A DNA stretch of 64,000 bases from Pyrenula massariospora (lineage: Eukaryota; Ascomycota; Eurotiomycetes; Pyrenulales; Pyrenulaceae): NCBI GenBank assembly GCA_021030905.1, contig JAGFMI010000015.1:868001-932000 (forward strand). Reading direction: 5' to 3'. The notes beneath the pieces were generated by a model that worked only from the letters and a program-made list of their open reading frames with translations, was not told the origin of the DNA and made no database searches. The position numbers and the translations under genes are program-made. Shown in pieces: positions 56,612-64,000 of the stretch. The first letter of the stretch is position 1. Each line of letters begins with the position of its first letter.

Positions 56612-58102
56612 TTATTTAATCTCGATCGAGAACTCGCCACAGCTCTGCGTTGCCGAATGCTTACCCATAATATCCCCAGCCGGTTCCTTACAACGGTCCA
56701 TCAGCAATTTGAACACAGTCGGGCAATCGAGAGCGCAATTTGGATCCTGCACTTTTTCGTCCGGGATCTTTTTCATATACGAAATATTGATGTTCCGCAT
56801 TCCATCCTTGTAGGTGGCCACGCTCGACTGTGACAACGCTGGCGGAAAGCTCATGTCAGCAGTCCGAGGTGTCCAGCCTCGTGAACAGAAGTCTTTGACT
56901 TGGTCTTGGATAAAGCTGTATGGCAAGTTAAAGCCCGAAGAGCCTTGGACATGGCACGAGGCGTCACCAGGTGGAGAAGGTATCTGAGGTGGCGGGTCCG
57001 AAAGTTGGCCGTCGTTCTGAGGCGCTGGAGGTTGCAGTGCGGGGTCCTGGTCGACCACTGCTGAATCATCAGCGTTCTTGTCTTCGAGACCGTCGATCTT
57101 GGGTGGTTTATCGGCCGGATCTGTTTCTTCTTCATCTATGTTTTGCCATCTAGTATTCTTTGATGGAGCAAATGGGGCGTTCAGCTTGTAATATTCCTGG
57201 AAATAGATGGATATCGCAAAGACAGCATAATTATCAGCGTTGATCGAGGTGTTGAACTCGCCATCTTCGACTCGTGGGTCGTCCTTGGGATATGTTCGCG
57301 TTGCTCCTTTAAACTTTGCAAGGGCTGCTGTGGCTATCCCGCCATACGCAACTGTACCCCATCGGCTCCTGTCGAACCATTTCATACGTAGGTCATGGAC
57401 TTCAGGCTGACCGACCAGGAGGTGATGCATAACTTCGTGCACGTAAGTTCCGGCTCTTAGATACCATAAATCGTCGAAGGTGATCTTTTCTTTCCCGATT
57501 TGGTCGATCTTGTTTCTCATATCGGTTACACTGAGTCTTTCTTTGTAGAATTTGGGGCAAAAGACTGTGGTGTAGACCCAGTCGAGGGTGAAGAACTGTT
57601 TGCGCCTGTAACTATATGCCGTTGTACCGCCGTCGGCACATACGTCCGCATTCCAATCACCCTTCCAGCCATCCGGTTTGGGGGGCTTCCCTTCCGGACC
57701 ATCTTCTGTACACCATGCTTCAGCTAATGCGTTGTTCTGATCATTCCCAGGAATCCAAAAGCCGTGATAGGTGAAGTCATAAGCTCTTTCAAAATTTTTG
57801 ATTATTCTGTCGTATTGCTTGGCTGAATCTGTACCAAAGTATAGGTCTGCGGTCTGCTGGTAGGCGCCACCTGGCTTCCATTTATCTTTCACTAGTTGTA
57901 CCATGTTTGCCATCACGTCCCACGCATCATTCTCGATCTTAGCCATGTCGTTGTTTTGACAGTTGTGCTGCCATCTCCGAGCGAGAGGTTTAACATCAAC
58001 ACCATTCCCACTCCCACTGCCGGGATCATCGGGAAGTGGTGAGCCTATTGTAAGAGAGAACAAGCAAGAGAAAAGCACTGTGTCCTGGATTGTAAACAAC
58101 AT
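56612..58102 (-). CDS. Secreted HExxH metalloprotease-like protein
   Basis: A single exon of 496 residues, starting at the ATG at 58102 (MLFTIQDTVLFSCLFSLTIG), a signal peptide cut near SPLPDD. The catalytic region has HEVMHHLLV (HExxH, His222-His226) inside TYVHEVMHH, about 20 residues after ITFDDLWYLRAG; the downstream third zinc ligand could be the DNYAVFAISIYFQEYY Glu or Asp region. This resembles fungal zincins of the deuterolysin/lysine-specific type, though I cannot name the family firmly. After a Pro/Asp-rich linker (about 335-385) a Cys-rich C-terminal domain follows: ASCHVQGSSGFNL, KDFCSRGWTPRTADM and NISYM, then CALDCPTVFKLLMDRC. That domain is common as an accessory unit in fungal secreted enzymes. 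It is divergent from the M28 aminopeptidase. Confidence 0.75.
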   Translation of the reverse strand: MLFTIQDTVLFSCLFSLTIGSPLPDDPGSGSGNGVDVKPLARRWQHNCQNNDMAKIENDAWDVMANMVQLVKDKWKPGGAYQQTADLYFGTDSAKQYDRIIKNFERAYDFTYHGFWIPGNDQNNALAEAWCTEDGPEGKPPKPDGWKGDWNADVCADGGTTAYSYRRKQFFTLDWVYTTVFCPKFYKERLSVTDMRNKIDQIGKEKITFDDLWYLRAGTYVHEVMHHLLVGQPEVHDLRMKWFDRSRWGTVAYGGIATAALAKFKGATRTYPKDDPRVEDGEFNTSINADNYAVFAISIYFQEYYKLNAPFAPSKNTRWQNIDEEETDPADKPPKIDGLEDKNADDSAVVDQDPALQPPAPQNDGQLSDPPPQIPSPPGDASCHVQGSSGFNLPYSFIQDQVKDFCSRGWTPRTADMSFPPALSQSSVATYKDGMRNINISYMKKIPDEKVQDPNCALDCPTVFKLLMDRCKEPAGDIMGKHSATQSCGEFSIEIK

Positions 58103-59306
58103 GATTTTGCGTGTAATGTAAACGCGTCTGTTGACAATCAAAAGTGTGATTCCCAAAGGCAAAGACTTTGATGTTAGTTTCGCTATCTACTGCAATCGAG
58201 GCCTTTTAAATCTTCTCCCAACCATCCCTGCGACAGGGCAGACATGAGCAACTTCCTGAGCCATTCTAGCCATAGTATGGCGCTTATCGCTTTTACTCCA
58301 CAACTAGAAATGACAGGTGGCTGAGACTGAGGCTCATGAATGTATCATCTGGAGAAAAGACGAAAGTAGCAGTAAAATGAAGATGCGAGTCCGGAACAAG
58401 AATGCCTCACGTTAGTCAGATCGGATTCGTTCCCAGACGAATCTAGCTGCGCGGCGTTCCAAAACACCTGACAGCCAATCACGAGATTCGACAGCGAGTT
58501 CAAAAGCCATGTTCTGATCGCAGTGGTCTACGTTTTATGGATTTCTTGATTAAGGTTGAGAGTAGTGTGGTGGGAAAGATGGCAAAGAAGACGAAGCAAG
58601 TCCATAAACCCGAGAGCGAGATATTCATGACGCATTGTCCTTGGCGTTGGACATCAGCCACGAACTAGTTGGATTGGACCGCAATCCAGTTCAGTGTCCT
58701 TAATGAATGTCGCACCTGCGTTTAGGAGAAGTGACAAGGCGGAATTCATTCACCAACCTCTATCACAAACACGGATCGAGGGATCGGAGAGTGCAACATG
58801 GACAAGCGGAGTCATAAGCCCGCATGCACAAAAGATTTCGAAAATAGCGTGTGCGTTTGGAAGACGTAGGAAGACTGAAGACAAAATCCATTCGATCTTC
58901 TATAATAAGAATCAGAGGAGGAAATTGAGGAGAGGTGGTGGGTGATGAAGAACAGTACTTCAAAGCCGCGAGGACCGGCGCTATGGAAATGTCGAACAAA
59001 TGAAAAGTTTTACGTTTCCAATCACAAGCATTGCTGAGATCCAGGAGATTTTCGATGACCTGTAAAAAGGCCACAACAGCCAGCTATCAGTCTAAAGAAC
59101 CGTCTGGTCATGGCCCTTGATGGAAGTAGTCGATGAACGGTCAGTCGCTGCCTCAAAGTGGCTGGCTTTGGAAGTGGGGTCGAGCCGAGCGGGCCGCATG
59201 ATCTCCCGTCCTGACAGGCACAAGACTTGCGTAGCCAACATCAACTATCATTCATTGCCTGTCTCGTTCGCCTTCTTCTCCTCGCTCCTTAAATTCATCT
59301 ATCAAT
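58103..59306. other. Divergent promoter region of two secreted peptidases
   Basis: About 1.2 kb between the starts of the metalloprotease and the aminopeptidase. No gene is supported; it should carry both promoters. Confidence 0.5.
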
Positions 59307-60643
59307 ATGAAGCTTTCCGCAGCATTGACAGCATCGTCTGTCCTCACCGGCACATGCTCCGCACGATCCATCCTCCTCAAACCAGAAGAGTCTCTTGGTA
59401 GTATTGAACAAGGCAGCATCGTGCAAGACCAAAGCTTTGGTCATGACCAACAGATCCTTGAAGACCATGAGGAGAAGTTCCTGATCGAACTGAATCCGGG
59501 CGAGACTCGCTGGATAACAGAAGATCAGAAATGGGAGCTCAGAAGGGTGTGCCTGTCTCCCCACAGCTTAATGCTTTACACTAACAATTGTGTCAGGCCG
59601 GTCAGAATTTTATGGATATCACCGAGAATGGCGATCTGTTTCCCGCAATGAACTTGTTTTCCTCGCCCTCCGTCTCTAAGTCAACCTTCCCGAGCAAGCC
59701 GGCCCACAACAGTACCATCCGTTCACTCTCGGACAAACTTTCCAAGGACAACATGCACAAGACCCTTGAACACCTCACATCCTTCCATACCCGCTACTAC
59801 AAATCAACATGGGGAGCCCAGTCCTCCGATTGGCTCTACGAACAAGTCAAATCGGTGGTCGACGATTCGGGCGCGACTAAGCATGCTAACGCTACGGTCA
59901 CCAAGTTCTCCCACCCCTGGGGCCAAAACAGTATTATCGCACAAATTCCCGGCGAGAGTAACAAAACGGTTGTCATTGGCGCCCACCAGGACAGCATCAA
60001 CCTCTTCCTTCCCTCCTTCCTCGCTGCCCCCGGCGCCGACGACGATGGAAGCGGTACCGTCACCATCCTGGAAGCTTTGCGGGTGCTCCTCCAAAACGAC
60101 ACCATTTCTCACGGTCAAGCACCCAATACCATTGAGTTTCAATGGTACTCGGCGGAAGAAGGTGGTCTTCTAGGTAGCCAAGCTATCTTTAAAGAATATA
60201 GCGCCACGAGTCGTGACGTGCGGGCAATGCTACAGCAGGACATGACAGGGTTCACACAAAAGACGTTGGACGCGGGAAAGCCAGAGAGCGTTGGCGTGAT
60301 CACAGACTTCGTGGATGCAGATCTTACAGAATTTATCCGAATGACAGTAGACAACGTCTGTTATCAATCCCCCAACCTTCATTCTCTAAGCTAATCAAAG
60401 GCCGAATAGTACTGCGACATCCCCTATACCGAAACGAAATGCGGGTACGCCTGCTCGGACCACGCCAGCGCCAGCAAATATGGATACCCTTCGGCATTTG
60501 TGATCGAAGCAGAATTTGCAGACAGTGACGATAAAATCCATACGTCTGAGGATAAGATACAGTATCTGAGCTTTGATCATATGCTACAACATGCGAAGAT
60601 GACGCTGGCTTTTGCTTTCGAACTGGGGATGGCGGACCTGTAA
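59307..60643 (+). CDS. Secreted M28 leucine aminopeptidase
   Basis: Three exons: 59307-59546, 59597-60355 and 60410-60643, giving about 410 residues. It is a secreted di-zinc aminopeptidase that removes N-terminal residues from peptides. A signal peptide ([19 protein letters not shown]) and a propeptide precede the mature domain; the splice after KWELRR restores [11 protein letters not shown], conserved in the family. Zinc ligands are visible: His210 in VVIGAHQDS, Asp near 229 in [11 protein letters not shown], Glu268 region in [11 protein letters not shown], an Asp in VDADLTEF-type region, and the His of [13 protein letters not shown] in exon 3. Four N-glycosylation sequons (such as NST, NAT, NKT, NDT) fit secretion. 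The C-terminus [10 protein letters not shown] is where such enzymes end, although CTGTAAGT there could be read as a donor. Confidence 0.93.
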
Positions 60644-61292
60644 GTAAGCAAGGAAAGAATCCAGGAACTGTATTATACGGTTGTTTCTTGTTACTTGCGT
60701 GGTGGGACTGAGACTCTGCAGCGGAGTCATGAACGATGGTTTTGGCGCTGGGGTTTCTTCAAACTACCTACATAAGCACATAGATTCTTTACGTGTTTCA
60801 GGAGCTTAATAGACCCTGCCAAATGTACGAGGTCACGACCCTTTACATCCCACGTGCCTCGCATACTTTGGTAATAACGTTGATAGGTTCGGCGATCTAA
60901 AGACTTTTTCATTGCCAAAGAGATGGGGAAGATGAACGTAATTTTTCTTGGAGATCCATAATGCCAAGCATTCCGTCTACATTGGGCTTGGGTTGCCATG
61001 TTCGACAGCACCCCCAGGCCGGCCGTAACATTGATGCGACTTTTATTGAAAAGCATGTAGCGACGTAAGCTGACGGAGCAAGGTAAGTGGCTAGTCTATC
61101 TGCTAATCCAGAATGATGTGCATCACCACTGCATGGCGTGGCGACTGGCAGGCGATGGCCCCCAAGGAGGCGCAGAGTTCCAACATGCTCTACTACAATC
61201 TTCTATCTTGGGACAACGCGTCCTTAACCTTATGGAAAGCTCCGTTTTAATTCTCTGCAGGTCGTAATTCAAGATGAACAGATCTTTTGGAC
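60644..61292. other. Intergenic, no gene seen
   Basis: About 650 bp between the aminopeptidase and the CorA-like gene. No coding region supported. Confidence 0.45.
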
Positions 61293-63708
61293 ATGACTTC
61301 GTCTCAAGGAAATCTTCCAGATCTGGAAAAGGGAACGTCTTCTCAAGACCCAGTTGGTCATTTGCAGAATGATAATCCAGAAATTCACATCCACCCGGAG
61401 GTGGTTTTGGATGGTCGGGCATCCCTAGGCTCTACTACTTTCTCACCTACCGACCAAGACTTCATTGATGCCTTCGCTATAGACTTTGGAACGGATCCGT
61501 CGTTGAGCGTACAGGAAGCGGAAGCGCCTTTTCGTGAGAGAAATGGGAAGCCATGGCCCAGGTTCTGCCAGCAAAATCTGCCTGGGCTAAGAGTCGTGTT
61601 GATGAATTCCCTCTCCATTTCTGGAGATCGTCTGATTCCTGAAACGCCCATACGGAGAAGATCTGCGTCCTTTGGAGAGGCAAATAGTCCGAAAATTGGT
61701 GCAAGCCCAGGCGAAATACGACGCCGACCTTCAAGCATTCGAACGCGAAGAAGCTTGTCCATTAATTCAAATTCTAGCCGCCCTGAAAACCTGAGCCCCG
61801 GAATTGGTGGACAGCATGCTTCTCTATCTCCGCGCTTAGGAACCAAGAAGAGCAACGCCTCTCTGAGAAAATTACATCCTCTTCAGACCAATCACAGCAG
61901 AGATCTTAGCCCATTTCCAGATGCACCTCGTACTCCAATTATTAGCTCTCCATTGAACCCTCCTCGAATATTGGAACCTGGCAAAGGTGGGCTCGAACCC
62001 CATCGAGTCTGGGATTCGAGTCTGTTTATGAACGTTAACGAAGTAGCTTCCAATGGTCTCAACATCTGGGGCATTCGCAACTTGTGGTCAGAGCAACCGA
62101 GCCCAGAGCCCTATTGGCTGTCGATTCCTATACACAAGAACGATTTGCCAGAAGAGGCAGACTTATCTCGTGAGCTCTTCAAAGCCTTTGACGTCTTGCA
62201 TTTTGATGCAAGTGGCATGCGAGTGCCATACCTGCGAATTCCGGCGAAGATCAACATTATCCATCCAGATGAGGGCGGTCGTCAAGGTATGAATTTTGCG
62301 TCTTTATGCTCGTTGATCTTTGAGTGCGTCTGACGAGTCACCTCATTTTATAGTTGTCTGTGAATTCCCTATTCCAGAACTATTTACCAGCGACCGAGAA
62401 ATGCAGGAAGAGCCAGTTCAAGTACCACTCAAAGCCTGCTTTCAAACTTTGCTTTTGTCAACATCTTCCGCATCATCGCTCTTGCACCACAATGAGTCTC
62501 TCGCTACGCGCCTCATTACTCTCGACCTCCTAAGATCCGCCTTGGAGTGTTGGGTCCGCTTTCTCGCACAGTTGTCTTCAGACAGTTCGTGGACAGGCGA
62601 TAACAGAAAGACGACCAACTCAGATATTTTCACCCATGATAACAATATGCTGCAACTCAAAGCATTCTCATCAACTATTGAAGATCTTTCGCAAGCAGTA
62701 CATTATACGATCGACTCAATTACGCTAGGTCTGGGTAGCAAGTATCAGAGCCAGGATCACGAATCTCCTCAATTTCGACTACAGGAGATCAAACTCGAAG
62801 TACAAGCAAAACTCAATACCTTGCAAGCCCTCTCCTCAGAGCTTGTTAGCCGTGAAGAGCGTATCTCGGAGACGATACGCTCCCTTGCCACCCAGTCCGA
62901 GGCGAACAGTCTCCAAAGTGTCACTGCTCTCGCCGCCATCTTTCTTCCCCTGACTCTGGCTAGCAGCCTCCTCGGAATGGACCGACGCGCTCACTCCCTT
63001 GGGATGATATGGTATGACTTTGTCGGTTTGGCATTGCTTATGGGCGTTCCCCTCTTTATCGTGTTCTCTATCATCTCCACGGCTCAGAATGTTTCCACCA
63101 AGACTGGAAAGCAATCGATTAAGACCATGCTCTCTCTCACCGCCACTACATTCAAGATTCGCTTCGACCGCCGAAAGGCTGAAGCCGAGAACAGGAAACT
63201 CTTAGCAGGTGGTAAGATCACCGCCGACGAGGCACGCCGGAGGTCGAGAAAGGACATTGCCAAGCGCCTTGCATCACACGACCGCTTTCCTGGGAAGCAT
63301 ACGCTCAAACCATCCATCTCCGTCCTCCTCCACGCATTCAGCCTACTAGTCATCGCATCATTCCTGATTGGCATGTTTCATAGCCAGGATCTTGGCCTGC
63401 GCATGCTCGGCTTCGGTGCAGCGGCAACGGTAGGAGCCGTCATTTTAGCGTTTGCATTTTGGGCAGTGTTCTCGGGGTTGTCCAACGCGTTGTTTTTCGT
63501 GCTCAAATGTCTTCTTGTGTCTTCAGTCATGCTACTTCTACTGTTCAGCGAGTATTTCGGTTTTAGAAGCGCGGCGTTGCCAAAGGCTAGGGAACTAGCG
63601 AGTCAGGTGTGGAGAGTAGAGGCTCTTGGATTATTAGTGCTATTGGGCTTGGGTGAATCTGCTTGGACCGGAGAAGAAGCAGGCGTTGCCTCGTTACCGG
63701 CAGGGTAG
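61293..63708 (+). CDS. CorA-like (Mg2+ transporter-like) membrane protein
   Basis: Two exons, 61293-62286 and 62354-63708 (67-nt intron, GTATGA...TATAG, phase 1), give about 782 residues. The start is at MTSSQGNLPDLEKGT; an upstream ATG at 61274 is out of frame. The first 330 residues are long, Ser/Pro-rich (SFGEANSPKIGASPGEIRR) and probably cytosolic. The central helical region (LQEIKLEVQAKLNTLQAL) leads into TM1 ALAAIFLPLTLASSLLGMDRR and TM2 LALLMGVPLFIVFSIIS. That arrangement is CorA-type, but the signature GMN is GMD here, which suggests altered ion selectivity or a non-transport role. Three more hydrophobic segments follow (about 665-770), unlike bacterial CorA. Fungal proteins of this kind are abundant and mostly uncharacterised. 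Confidence 0.8.
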
Positions 63709-64000
63709 GACCAAGAGCTCCCATCGCCTAGAGACAGTGAAGATCGTTCTAGAAGTAACATTATGTGGAAGCGCCTTTACATACGGAGAAGTGCCCGTGC
63801 CTATGGCTAATCTCTGGTTGTATCTCTGATACAACTGTAGTGTAATAACTCTAGCCCGCCTGACATAACACCATCCCCACTTCGCATTGGCAGAGTCATC
63901 TTCTGTGACTCACGCCTTTCGCAAAGGAGTGAGAGGAGGCATGGCATCAGATCTAGTGTTTCCTTCCGCAAAGTTACCGCTACTTGAACGGCGACCCACT
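63709..64000. other. End of window, no gene seen
   Basis: About 290 bp downstream of the CorA-like gene; no coding region supported. It may hold its 3' end. Confidence 0.4.

Overview
The window is nuclear DNA of a filamentous ascomycete (Pezizomycotina). The evidence is short introns of about 50-125 nt with GT(or GC)...CTAAC-like...AG signals, dense monocistronic genes on both strands, and fungal families: DUF1774, fungal STAND/NACHT proteins, a GH7 cellobiohydrolase, fungal BTB proteins and a fungal APH-like kinase. The species cannot be named from the sequence; a plant-associated or saprotrophic lifestyle is a reasonable inference from the GH7 enzyme and secreted proteases. No transposon, retroelement, rRNA, tRNA or CRISPR array was recognised. 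Exon models below were built by hand from splice signals, reading phase and family alignment from memory; they are predictions.

Region by region: 0-13 kb is accessory-type DNA. It holds a BTB protein with internal tandem repeats, an F-box-like protein with a premature end, a GH7 cellulase, and a DUF7708-NACHT (NLR-like) gene that looks broken in the middle, separated by long gene-free stretches. 13.6-24.4 kb carries CUZ1 (AN1 zinc finger), a Cys/His-rich protein with C-terminal membrane helices, a divergent glutathione-synthetase-like protein, BRL1/BRR6 (nuclear envelope) and a GNAT acetyltransferase with a GC-AG intron. 24.4-27.4 kb is gene-poor. 27.4-38.8 kb has a conserved unknown protein, a small dsRNA-binding-domain protein, a queuine tRNA-ribosyltransferase in eight exons, a second BTB protein sharing the intron position of the first, a small secreted cysteine protein, and an APH-like kinase. 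39.5-50.5 kb is a housekeeping block: thymidylate synthase, YKT6, the 2016-residue helicase SLH1, the splicing factor CWC26/BUD13, and an alkyltransferase-like DNA repair protein. 51.8-64 kb has a conserved unknown, a DUF1774 membrane protein, an ABM-fold protein with a polypurine/polypyrimidine intron, a secreted HExxH metalloprotease divergent from a secreted M28 aminopeptidase, and a CorA-like membrane protein.

The genes do not form one pathway. The points most worth a second look are the glutathione-synthetase-like protein with altered substrate-loop residues, the repeated C-rich to G-rich switch along coding strands, the NLR-like gene lacking its sensor segment, two GC-AG introns, an intron that is in frame and stop-free, and the 43-residue repeats in the first BTB protein.
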